Origin: Phycisphaerae bacterium
GTDB taxonomy: Bacteria; Planctomycetota; Phycisphaerae; JAAYCJ01
Reading direction: 5' to 3'
Assembly: GCA_012514125.1 (NCBI GenBank)
Contig: JAAZAW010000076.1
Span: 1-12,553 of the forward strand
DNA: 12,553 bases
Shown: positions 1 through 6,212 of the stretch, piece by piece
How the letters are laid out: every line of letters begins with the position of its first letter
Position numbering within the stretch: position 1 is the first letter of the stretch
Position numbers and translations under genes: made by a program
The notes under the pieces: model-generated
Database searches by the model: none
What the model was told of the DNA's origin: nothing
The model's input: only the letters and a program-made list of their open reading frames with translations

Positions 1-63
1 AAGTCAATTCCGTATTATATGCTTCGCAGCAACATTACGGAAAATGTAGTGAAGACTTTTTAA
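1..63 (+). CDS. Possible C-terminal end of an upstream gene (partial)
   Basis: Frame 1 is open from the window edge for 20 codons and stops at TAA 61-63. The visible residues end in ITENVVKTF. No function can be assigned from so short a piece. An A-tract/hairpin/T-tract element begins at the stop, as expected at the end of a transcription unit, and this is the main reason for preferring this frame. Frame 3 is also open from the edge to 224, so the choice is uncertain; all three minus-strand frames contain stops within the first 40 bases. Confidence 0.3.
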   Translation, partial: KSIPYYMLRSNITENVVKTF

Positions 64-103
64 AAAAAACCGCACTGGGGATATCAAGAACACGGTTTTT
101 TTC
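62..103 (+). terminator. Candidate rho-independent terminator
   Basis: The arms AAAAAAACCG (63-72) and CGGTTTTTTT (93-102) are perfect inverted repeats around a 20-base loop, with a run of seven Ts at the end. The GC part of the stem is only three pairs, so it is a weak hairpin. The A-tract/stem/T-tract symmetry could work in both directions. It begins at the stop codon of the possible upstream gene. Confidence 0.4.
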
Positions 104-208
104 TCACAACTGCGGAAGTTGGGTTAACTTTGACCTATCGTGGCTCTGCACCAGAAACGCCCCGTGCGCAGTGACCGAAAGTAGCGTCACCAGCATGTTT
201 TCAACTCT

Positions 209-236
209 TGAATCTTTCAATTAAAATAAAGATTCA
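209..236. promoter_or_regulatory. Perfect 9-bp inverted repeat upstream of uxaC (candidate operator or hairpin)
   Basis: TGAATCTTT (209-217) and AAAGATTCA (228-236) are exact reverse complements separated by 10 AT-rich bases. The site lies 87 bases before the uxaC start in a spacer with no other clear function. No T-tract follows, so a terminator is less likely than an operator. I could not find a convincing -35/-10 pair in this spacer. Uronate genes are often controlled by dimeric GntR- or LacI-type repressors, but the regulator here is not identifiable. Confidence 0.4.
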
Positions 237-322
237 TACAACGAAAATAATTTGCCCTCTCCCATAACGTGCGGTAATTTATGCCGGGATATGGAATTGG
301 AATTGTTTAAAAGGACAAACTG

Positions 323-1732
323 ATGCTAACTGAAAATTTTCTGCTCGATACTCAGACTGCGGTGACGCTTTACCATCGCTATGCGAAAGATTTACCGATC
401 ATCGATTATCATTGCCACTTACCACCTCAACAGATCGCCCAAAATCATCGTTTCAGAAATCTCACCGATATCTGGCTGGGCGGCGACCATTACAAATGGC
501 GGCTCATGCGAACCAACGGCATCGATGAAAAATATATCACGGGCGACGCAAGCGATTGGGAAAAATTCGAAAAATGGGCCCAAACCGTTCCACGAACCTT
601 GCGAAATCCGATGTATCATTGGACACATCTGGAACTTAATCGCCCCTTTGGAATTTCAGATCGGCTCCTGAACCCGCAAACCGCCAAGAGCATCTGGGAC
701 GAATGTAATGCCAAACTCGCCACGCCCGAATTTTTCGCCCGTGGCCTCATGAAGCAAATGAACGTGGTCCTGGTTTGCACAACGGACGATCCCGTCGATA
801 CACTCGAATACCACCAGGCGATCGCCGACGATCCATCCTTCGACATTCAGGTCCTGCCCACCTGGCGGCCCGATAAAGGCATGGCCGTCGAATCGCCTGC
901 GACCTTCAATGCCTGGGTCGATAAACTTGCTGAAAGGGCGAACGTGGAGGTGAAGGATTTTACCTCCTATCTTGATGCGATTCGCGTCCGGCATGACTTT
1001 TTCCATCGAATGGGCTGCCGCCTGAGCGACCACGGAATTGAAACCGTCTATGCCGAAGACTACACCGACAATGAAATCGCTGCGATTTTCAACAAAATTC
1101 GCGGCGGAAAAAATCTCAACGGCGACGAAATCCTCAAGTTCAAATCCGCCATGCTGTACCATTTCGCGATCATGGATCACGAACGCGACTGGACCCAGCA
1201 AATTCACTACGGAGCCATGCGAAACAACAACACCCGCATGTTCAAAATACTCGGTCCGGACACCGGTTTTGATTCCATCGGCGATTGCCCCGTGGCAAAA
1301 CCCCTGAGCCGTTTCCTCGACCGGCTGGATTACACCAACCAACTGCCCAAGACGATTCTCTATAATCTCAACCCCCGCGACAACGAACTCATCGCCACAA
1401 TGCTCGGCAACTTCCAAGGCCCCGGAGTCCCGGGTAAAATCCAGTTCGGCAGCGGCTGGTGGTTCCTCGATCAACTCGACGGTATGACACGCCAGATCGA
1501 AGCGCTCTCCCAGCTCGGAATGCTCAGCGCCTTTGTCGGCATGTTGACTGATTCCCGATCGTTTTTATCCTACACACGCCATGAATATTTCCGCCGCTTG
1601 CTTTGCTCGATTCTAGGTCGGGATATGGAACGCGGCCTTGTACCCAACAACATGGACATGATCGGCCAAATGGTCGCGGACATCTCCTATCACAACGCGG
1701 CCCGATATTTCGGCTTCAATCTGCCCGAATAA
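323..1732 (+). CDS. uxaC: Uronate (glucuronate/galacturonate) isomerase
   Basis: The enzyme interconverts D-glucuronate and D-fructuronate, or D-galacturonate and D-tagaturonate, in the first cytoplasmic step of uronic acid breakdown. The 469-residue length is normal for the family. Visible signatures are the amidohydrolase-type DYHCHL with the metal-binding HxH pair (H30, H32), WTHLEL at about 100-105, TTDDP at 153-157, GWWFLDQLDGM from G378, and TDSRSFLSYTRHEYFRR from T409, whose D410 is the likely active-site aspartate. The ATG at 323 follows AAGGA (311-315) by seven bases. No other uronate-pathway gene is in the window, so it appears to stand alone, possibly controlled through the inverted repeat at 209-236. 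A role in using polyuronides such as pectin or algal glycans is inferred from the family. Confidence 0.96.
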   Translation: MLTENFLLDTQTAVTLYHRYAKDLPIIDYHCHLPPQQIAQNHRFRNLTDIWLGGDHYKWRLMRTNGIDEKYITGDASDWEKFEKWAQTVPRTLRNPMYHWTHLELNRPFGISDRLLNPQTAKSIWDECNAKLATPEFFARGLMKQMNVVLVCTTDDPVDTLEYHQAIADDPSFDIQVLPTWRPDKGMAVESPATFNAWVDKLAERANVEVKDFTSYLDAIRVRHDFFHRMGCRLSDHGIETVYAEDYTDNEIAAIFNKIRGGKNLNGDEILKFKSAMLYHFAIMDHERDWTQQIHYGAMRNNNTRMFKILGPDTGFDSIGDCPVAKPLSRFLDRLDYTNQLPKTILYNLNPRDNELIATMLGNFQGPGVPGKIQFGSGWWFLDQLDGMTRQIEALSQLGMLSAFVGMLTDSRSFLSYTRHEYFRRLLCSILGRDMERGLVPNNMDMIGQMVADISYHNAARYFGFNLPE

Positions 1733-1811
1733 ATTTTCATCGATATCCGAAGGGTTCAGGAAGAAAATTAGCCGCAAGATTTTCATGCGAGCCAGTGAAT
1801 TAATCTGAGGC

Positions 1812-1840
1812 TTGAGCTTATCGTCCGGGCATGATACAGT
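1812..1840 (+). promoter_or_regulatory. Candidate sigma-70-type promoter for the aldo/keto reductase
   Basis: TTGAGC (1812-1817) and TACAGT (1835-1840) are 17 bases apart. TG sits one base before the -10, giving an extended -10 (TGA-TACAGT). Each hexamer matches the consensus at four of six positions. The start point would be near 1847. ATGATA (1831-1836) and TATCAT (1849-1854) form a 6-bp inverted repeat across the -10 and start point, which may be coincidental. Confidence 0.4.
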
Positions 1841-1895
1841 TAAAATGCTATCATAACGGAGAAAGTCGGTATATTTTTAACGAAAGGGGTGGAAC

Positions 1896-2825
1896 ATGGT
1901 AAAAACCCTGACGGAAAAACGGCCCTTTGGACAAACGGGGTTTGAAGTATCGATTATCGGATTTGGAACGGCAGAACTGGGAGCCTTTACGCCCGATCAG
2001 AGCGAAGGCGAAAAGATTCTCAACGAAGTGCTCGATCATGGCGTCAATCTTATCGATACCGCGGATTGCTACAGCAATGCCGAAGAAATTATCGGAAAAA
2101 CAATCGCCTATCGCCGAAAAGATTACATCCTGGTCACCAAAGGCGGCCACAATGTAAGTCAAAGCGGCGGCGGAGAAGATTGGACGGGGCAAGCCTTGCA
2201 ATTCGGCATCGAACGTTCACTGCGACGGATGAAAACCGATTACGTGGACGTCCTGTTTCTGCATTCATGCTCCGCGAAATATCTCCAGCGGGACGACCTG
2301 ATTGACTCCCTCGTGAATTGCAGAAAAAAAGGACTCACACAATTTATCGGCTACAGCGGTGATGCCGAAGATGCCCAGGCCGCCCTGGAAATGAACGTTT
2401 TCGATTGTCTGGAGACCTCGGTCAACATCTGTGATCAACAGGCCATTGATCTCTATCTTCCGCTTGCCGATCAGGAAGGATTGGGCATTATCGCCAAAAG
2501 ACCGCTGGCCAATAGCAGTTGGAAAGATCCCGCGTCGATGGATCCCTTTTACATCGAATATGCCAAACCCTATCGTCAGCGTCTCCAACAGATGAACTTC
2601 ACCCCGGAATCCTTGGATTTCGACGGCAGTTGGGTCGAACTGGCGATTCGATTTTCTGCCTGGACACCGGGTGTGGATTGTGCGATTGTGGGGGGCAGAA
2701 ATCTGGACCATATTCTGGAAGATATCGAGCTTGCCGCCAAAGGCCCGCTGCCCCGAAACGTCGAACAAGCCATCCGGGAAACCTGGAAGCGTCACGACGA
2801 CGGCTCATGGAAAGGCCAACCCTGA
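1896..2825 (+). CDS. Aldo/keto reductase family oxidoreductase
   Basis: This is an NAD(P)H-dependent reductase of the aldo/keto reductase superfamily and is expected to be cytoplasmic. The 309 residues start with the typical strand LGQTG-like segment (FGQTGFEVSIIGFGT) and contain the full catalytic tetrad: D54 and Y59 in NLIDTADCYSNAEEIIG, K82 in LVTKGG, and H123 in LFLHSC. The C-terminal AIVGGRNLDHILED segment resembles the cofactor-binding GxxxxxHxxEN motif of the family. A strong Shine-Dalgarno (AAAGGGGTGG, 1883-1892) precedes the ATG. The substrate cannot be told from sequence. Being next to uxaC suggests sugar or uronate metabolism, but the 163-bp gap and separate candidate promoter argue against a tight operon. 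It carries a run of six Gs at 2690-2695. Confidence 0.92.
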   Translation: MVKTLTEKRPFGQTGFEVSIIGFGTAELGAFTPDQSEGEKILNEVLDHGVNLIDTADCYSNAEEIIGKTIAYRRKDYILVTKGGHNVSQSGGGEDWTGQALQFGIERSLRRMKTDYVDVLFLHSCSAKYLQRDDLIDSLVNCRKKGLTQFIGYSGDAEDAQAALEMNVFDCLETSVNICDQQAIDLYLPLADQEGLGIIAKRPLANSSWKDPASMDPFYIEYAKPYRQRLQQMNFTPESLDFDGSWVELAIRFSAWTPGVDCAIVGGRNLDHILEDIELAAKGPLPRNVEQAIRETWKRHDDGSWKGQP

Positions 2826-2842
2826 TTGAAAAATATTAAAAC

Positions 2843-2953
2843 CTTCGGTCGCTGAGCTTAAAATCCCCGACCCCAAAGCCCGACTTCGGTCGCTGAGCCT
2901 GCGGCCCCTGACCAAAAATCCAAAGCCCAACTGCGACCCTGAGCTTGTCGAAG
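2843..2953. repeat. Degenerate tandem repeat of the CTTCG/GCTGAG family
   Basis: CTTCGGTCGCTGAGC occurs exactly at 2843-2857 and 2884-2898, and a degenerate third copy starts at 2931 (CTGCGACCCTGAGCTTG). The units also share CCAAAGCCC at 2873-2881 and 2920-2928, so the period is about 41 to 47 bases. The core resembles a palindromic repeat (CTGAGCTTGTCGAAG) that I know from the intergenic regions of many bacterial genomes. It probably originated as a dispersed repeat element; no function is implied. Confidence 0.65.
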
Positions 2954-2994
2954 CACCACGGCATGGGTAAGGAGACGTCCTTCGATAGACTCAG
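2939..2994. repeat. Imperfect inverted repeat CTGAGCTTGTCGAAG / CTTCGATAGACTCAG
   Basis: The arms at 2939-2953 and 2980-2994 pair at 12 of 15 positions with a 26-base interval. The left arm is the canonical form of the CTGAG...TCGAAG repeat, and the right arm is a mutated reverse copy. This gives the head-to-head arrangement often seen for these dispersed elements. It could fold as a long hairpin after the aldo/keto reductase gene, but no T-tract follows. Confidence 0.6.
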
Positions 2995-3088
2995 AGGCCA
3001 CAGTTGGTGATTCGCAAACATTTTCCGACATCCCCCTTGAATTTTTCAAAAAACCTTGGCGTGCAGATACCCTACAACATGTATCTTT

Positions 3089-3117
3089 TTGACTTTTTCC
3101 AAAACAAATTGTATATT
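3089..3117 (+). promoter_or_regulatory. Strong sigma-70-type promoter for the PEP-CTERM gene
   Basis: TTGACT (3089-3094) and TATATT (3112-3117) are separated by exactly 17 bases; each matches five of six consensus positions. The predicted start is near 3124, giving a leader of about 34 bases that ends in a strong ribosome binding site (GGAGGTG, 3147-3153). Confidence 0.7.
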
Positions 3118-3157
3118 GATAGTGGGTATTAATTATTTAAATCCTTGGAGGTGAAAA

Positions 3158-3850
3158 ATGGTAAAAATTTGTGTTAAGACAACTTGTGTGGCATTTATAG
3201 CATTGGCCGTTTGTACCATGTCGGCTTCAGCCGGTATCCTGTTCGAGACGACACCGGATTTGACCGAACCGACGGGAGCTCCTTTCTCAGACTCCGTCAG
3301 TGGAACCGGGCAGTTTTTTGGCAGCAGTTTTGTGATCGGTGACGATTCGTATATTACCGGCCTGACCTGGATGGGCGTCAACACCGGCGATATGAACAAG
3401 GTCAACAGCTTCACCTTGGAAATCTGGAACAATGGTCTACTGTATGATTTCTATGATGTTCCGAATGAGCGACTGGCCACTTGGACAGTGTCCTTGACGG
3501 ATGCAAATCAAGTCAACACCGGGAGCCAAATCTATGGCTTGGACGTCTACAACTTTGCCGCCGAATTGGATTCACCATTCGAAATTACAGGTGGAGAAAC
3601 CTATTGGCTGGTGGTTCACGGCAACAGCAGCTCCGGAAGTATGTTCGCCTGGCTCCAAGCCGAAAATAGAAGCGAGTCCAAGGGAGCGACCTATTCCGTA
3701 CAAAGTGGAGAGGGTCCGCAGTGGTGGTCTGCTAGTCGCGAATCCACGTTCACAGTTCTGGGCGCCCCGGTGCCTGAGCCGGCCACGATATCCATACTGA
3801 TGTTGGCGGCAGCCATCGCCGGCAACCGCAGGTTCCGTCACAACGCATAA
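3158..3850 (+). CDS. Secreted PEP-CTERM sorting-domain protein
   Basis: This 230-residue protein has no family I can name. It has a clear Sec signal peptide (basic KICVK start, hydrophobic core, SASA cleavage motif after about A25) and ends with a complete PEP-CTERM tag: VPEP at 205-208, a hydrophobic helix to about 222, and a basic tail NRRFRHNA. Such tags are known to be recognised by an exosortase, which removes them during export to the cell surface or matrix; no exosortase is in this window. The mature part is rich in Gly, Ser, Thr, Trp and alternating hydrophobics (for example GGETYWLVVHG), suggesting a single beta-sandwich domain of the sort found in many extracellular PEP-CTERM proteins. 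The ATG is preceded by GGAGGTG. It has its own strong promoter and a terminator hairpin, so it is monocistronic. Confidence 0.9.
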   Translation: MVKICVKTTCVAFIALAVCTMSASAGILFETTPDLTEPTGAPFSDSVSGTGQFFGSSFVIGDDSYITGLTWMGVNTGDMNKVNSFTLEIWNNGLLYDFYDVPNERLATWTVSLTDANQVNTGSQIYGLDVYNFAAELDSPFEITGGETYWLVVHGNSSSGSMFAWLQAENRSESKGATYSVQSGEGPQWWSASRESTFTVLGAPVPEPATISILMLAAAIAGNRRFRHNA

Positions 3851-3895
3851 GCAAATCCTTATCAGGCGATTCAGGACTACTTAATTGTTTGCACT

Positions 3896-3928
3896 ACCCG
3901 AATGGCAAAAAGAAATTGCCATTCGGGT
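3896..3928 (+). terminator. Hairpin terminator after the PEP-CTERM gene
   Basis: ACCCGAATGGCAA (3896-3908) and TTGCCATTCGGGT (3916-3928) form a perfect 13-bp stem with a seven-base A-rich loop, 45 bases after the stop codon. The following bases (TCGTGTATTT) are only moderately T-rich, so termination may be partial or the stem may protect the mRNA end. Confidence 0.65.
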
Positions 3929-4057
3929 TCGTGTATTTCCGGAAACACCGCATAGCGGCACTAACCTTAAACATCTTCCAGCCATCGATCCGATCATCCA
4001 TCGATACAGAACAGAACGTTCTATCGAATCGGCGGGAAATCCATTGCCTTATGCCTC

Positions 4058-4063
4058 TATAAT
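4058..4063 (+). promoter_or_regulatory. Candidate -10 element for the ABC-F gene
   Basis: TATAAT is a perfect -10 hexamer 73 bases before the ATPase start codon. No acceptable -35 lies at 16 to 18 bases and there is no TG extension, so the promoter is weak or needs an activator. Just upstream, AGAACGTTCT (4013-4022) is a perfect palindrome and CCATCGAT is directly repeated (3982-3989, 3998-4005), which could be regulatory. Confidence 0.3.
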
Positions 4064-4118
4064 ATGTTTAAATAGGCGATCAAAATTATTGAATCGCTCC
4101 AAAGCAGGTGTCTGGTAA

Positions 4119-4145
4119 ATGGAATTTGAAAAAGAATGTCGTTAA
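4119..4145 (+). CDS. Tiny upstream ORF (8 codons) overlapping the ABC-F start
   Basis: ATG at 4119 is preceded by AGGTG (4106-4110) with an eight-base spacing, better than anything in front of the ATPase ATG at 4136. It reads MEFEKECR and stops at TAA 4143-4145, 10 bases past the start of the ATPase ORF in another frame. Some ABC-F genes are known to be controlled by short leader peptides, so this may couple or attenuate translation. It may also be chance; nothing shows that the peptide is made. Confidence 0.3.
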   Translation: MEFEKECR

Positions 4146-6049
4146 TCGTCGCAGAACATCTTCATCATGCCTTCGGCTCCCAGGAAGTCTTGAAAAATAT
4201 CTCTTTTCGGCTTGGTCCGGATGAACGCATAGGCCTGATTGGTCCCAATGGCCAGGGTAAGACCACGCTGATTCGTCTGATCGTCGGTGAACTTGAATCC
4301 ACCGGCGGAAAATTGACCCTCAGCCGGAATATGAAAATAGGTTACCTGCCTCAGGTCCCTCCCCTCATCGACGGCGGAACCATTTACCAAACCATGCTGG
4401 CGGTCTTCGATCATCTTCAGGTTATGGAACAGGAATTAACCGATCTCGCCGTCCGCATTTCCGCCGATCCGGACGACCCCGATCTGCTCCAGCAACTCGG
4501 CCGGTTGCAAGCTGAATTTGAAAACCAGGGCGGCTATACCTATCACACGCGAATCGAACAAGTCCTCACAGGCCTTGCTTTCGATCGTTCCATGTGGGAT
4601 CGCCCCTTAACTCAACTCAGTGGCGGTCAACGAACCAGAGTCTATCTGGCCACACTGCTCTTGAAAACGCCCGATCTCCTCTTGCTCGATGAGCCGACCA
4701 ATCACCTCGACCTCGATTCGGTCGAATGGCTCGAAGATTACTTAAAATCCTTCCGCGGTGCCCTGATCGTCGTCTCGCACGACCGATATTTTCTCGACCG
4801 GGTAACCACCGGCACATGGGATGTCTCCTTTGGCGGTATGGAAACTTACAACGCTCCCTATAGCCGATATCTGAATCTCAAAAATATCCGCTATCTCGAG
4901 CGCCGCCGCCAGTGGGAAGCCCAGCAGGAATACATCGAAAAAACCCGCGACTTTATCGCCCGCCATCTCGCAGGCCAGCGGACCAAAGAAGCCCAGGGCC
5001 GACGTACACGACTCGAAAGATTCCTCCGCGACCAAGCCATAGAACAACCACGTGAACATCCAACGATCAATCTTTCCTTTCAGGAAGCACCGCGGACCGG
5101 CGATATCGTCTTGCGAGCAGAACACCTGAAAGTGGGCTACCATCCCGACAACCCCCTGATGTCGGTGGAACGTCTGGAAGTGATCCGTAACGACCGCATC
5201 GCCATCGTCGGACCCAACGGCAGCGGTAAAACAACACTCCTGCGCACGATTCTCGGCGAACTCAAACCCCTTGCCGGCGAAGTCATTCTCGGTTCCAATG
5301 TCAACATCGGCTACATCTCACAAATTCATTCGAACATGGACCCCGAATCCACCGCCCTCGAAACCGTCATGGCCGCGATGAAATACTGCGAAGAAGAACA
5401 AGCCAGAAAAGTTCTGGGGGCGTTGCTCCTGAGCGGCGACGAATCCTTGAAAAAAATCAAACAACTCAGCGGCGGTCAGCGATCACGGGTAGCCCTGGCC
5501 CGGCTCATGATGCAAAAGGTCAACGTCCTCGTCTTTGACGAACCCACGAACCATCTGGACATCCCTTCCACCGAAATCATGCAGCAGGCACTTCAAACCT
5601 TCGACGGAACGGTCCTCTTCGTCAGCCACGACCGCTACCTGGTCCAAGCCGTTGCCACCCACGTCTGGGCCATCGCCCAGAGCCGGGTTAAGGCGATTCA
5701 AGGCTCCTGGCAAGACTACCTCGATTGGCGGGCCGGAGAAAACGGCTGTTCAATGCCCTCAACCGCCGAGGACAAAGCCCGCTCGGACCGGAAAAACGAC
5801 TATCAGCAGGCGAAAAGGGACGCCAATCTACTTCAAAAACTCAAACGCCGATACGAAAAAGTCGAAAAGGAGATCGAAGCCGCGGAGAAAAAACTAGCCG
5901 AATTGAACCGGCGAATCTCCGATGCCGGCCAGATGGGCAATATCGCCCTGGTCACCGAACTCGGCGGCGACTACGAAAAAACCAGCGACCATCTTCAAAC
6001 CCTCATGCAGGAGTGGGAAGACCTCGGCGTCCAGATCGAACAACCCTGA
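4136..6049 (+). CDS. ABC-F family ATPase (ribosome-associated, duplicated ABC domains)
   Basis: The protein has two ABC ATPase domains and no membrane segments, which defines ABC-F factors acting on the ribosome in translation or antibiotic protection. Domain 1 has Walker A GPNGQGKTT (36-44), signature LSGGQ (161-165), Walker B LLLLDEPTNHLD with D185/E186, and switch H215. Domain 2 has GPNGSGKTT (359-367), LSGGQ (444-448), D468/E469 and H498. Between them is a charged helical linker of about 80 residues, corresponding to the P-site tRNA-interaction motif. Residues from about 555 to the end form a Lys/Glu-rich coiled coil as in Uup/YdiF-type members. The 637-residue length fits. An in-frame stop at 4127 fixes ATG 4136 as the first possible start, and its ribosome binding site is poor. 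The exact subfamily and any resistance role are not decidable here. Confidence 0.95.
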   Translation: MSLIVAEHLHHAFGSQEVLKNISFRLGPDERIGLIGPNGQGKTTLIRLIVGELESTGGKLTLSRNMKIGYLPQVPPLIDGGTIYQTMLAVFDHLQVMEQELTDLAVRISADPDDPDLLQQLGRLQAEFENQGGYTYHTRIEQVLTGLAFDRSMWDRPLTQLSGGQRTRVYLATLLLKTPDLLLLDEPTNHLDLDSVEWLEDYLKSFRGALIVVSHDRYFLDRVTTGTWDVSFGGMETYNAPYSRYLNLKNIRYLERRRQWEAQQEYIEKTRDFIARHLAGQRTKEAQGRRTRLERFLRDQAIEQPREHPTINLSFQEAPRTGDIVLRAEHLKVGYHPDNPLMSVERLEVIRNDRIAIVGPNGSGKTTLLRTILGELKPLAGEVILGSNVNIGYISQIHSNMDPESTALETVMAAMKYCEEEQARKVLGALLLSGDESLKKIKQLSGGQRSRVALARLMMQKVNVLVFDEPTNHLDIPSTEIMQQALQTFDGTVLFVSHDRYLVQAVATHVWAIAQSRVKAIQGSWQDYLDWRAGENGCSMPSTAEDKARSDRKNDYQQAKRDANLLQKLKRRYEKVEKEIEAAEKKLAELNRRISDAGQMGNIALVTELGGDYEKTSDHLQTLMQEWEDLGVQIEQP

Positions 6050-6122
6050 CTTACCTGAAAAGGCACATACCGAAATTGTCGTGCAAATTGCAAATAAAAT
6101 CTTCTTTCCTTAACAAATATCA

Positions 6123-6151
6123 TTGACGCAAAAGCGCTTTTGATTTATAAT
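6123..6151 (+). promoter_or_regulatory. Near-consensus sigma-70 promoter of the protease/dockerin gene
   Basis: TTGACG (6123-6128) and TATAAT (6146-6151) are 17 bases apart: five of six and six of six matches. The expected start is near 6158, giving a leader of about 55 bases. The spacer holds a perfect palindrome, listed separately. Confidence 0.8.
6129..6142. promoter_or_regulatory. 14-bp palindrome between -35 and -10, LacI-family operator-like
   Basis: CAAAAGCGCTTTTG is a perfect palindrome with a central CG and fills 14 of the 17 spacer bases. LacI/GalR-family operators, including CcpA cre and PurR-type sites, are known to be palindromes with a central CG flanked by A/T-rich arms. A repressor bound here would block RNA polymerase. 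The regulator is not in this window. Confidence 0.55.
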
Positions 6152-6161
6152 CAGGTCCTAT

Positions 6162-6183
6162 AAAAGAGATAAGTGACTCTTTT
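6162..6183 (+). promoter_or_regulatory. 5'-leader stem-loop of the protease/dockerin mRNA
   Basis: AAAAGAG (6162-6168) and CTCTTTT (6177-6183) pair perfectly around an eight-base loop. If transcription starts near 6158, this hairpin lies almost at the 5' end of the transcript, where such stems are known to slow mRNA decay. The ribosome binding site (GGAGGG, 6204-6209) stays outside it. Confidence 0.4.
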
Positions 6184-6212
6184 GGTCTTAGTGACACCAT
6201 CTTGGAGGGTAA

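Larger units (their letters stand above)
2826..3088. other. Intergenic spacer with a repeat array
   Basis: No credible gene lies between the aldo/keto reductase and the promoter of the next gene. The spacer holds a degenerate repeat array (2843-2928) and an imperfect inverted repeat (2939-2994), described separately. Small minus-strand frames here translate to CFDKLRVA-like peptides, which are typical by-products of CTTCGACAAGCTCAG-type repeats, not proteins. Confidence 0.7.

Noticed and set aside
171..190. GTGAC/GTCAC 5-bp hairpin upstream of uxaC
   Set aside because: The arms are short with a 10-base loop, which is expected by chance in a 300-bp spacer.
3..224. Frame 3 open for 73 codons from the window edge
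   Set aside because: It runs through the A-tract/T-tract hairpin and into the inverted repeat, is Cys- and Ser-rich without a recognisable motif, and a shorter frame stopping at the hairpin is a better candidate. It cannot be ruled out without upstream sequence.
656..1474. 272-residue minus-strand ORF inside uxaC
   Set aside because: It is fully antisense to a gene with clear family motifs and shows no motifs of its own; long antisense frames arise from codon bias.
2836..3049. Minus-strand small ORFs with CFDKLRVA-like peptides
   Set aside because: They are translations of the CTTCG/GCTGAG repeat array and have no independent support.
4013..4022. Palindrome AGAACGTTCT as a separate operator
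   Set aside because: A single 10-bp palindrome with no clear promoter geometry; noted only with the -10 element.
3885..4118. 77-residue ORF between the PEP-CTERM gene and ABC-F
   Set aside because: It begins at the terminator hairpin and reads through it, has no Shine-Dalgarno or motif, and overlaps the candidate -10 region of the next gene.
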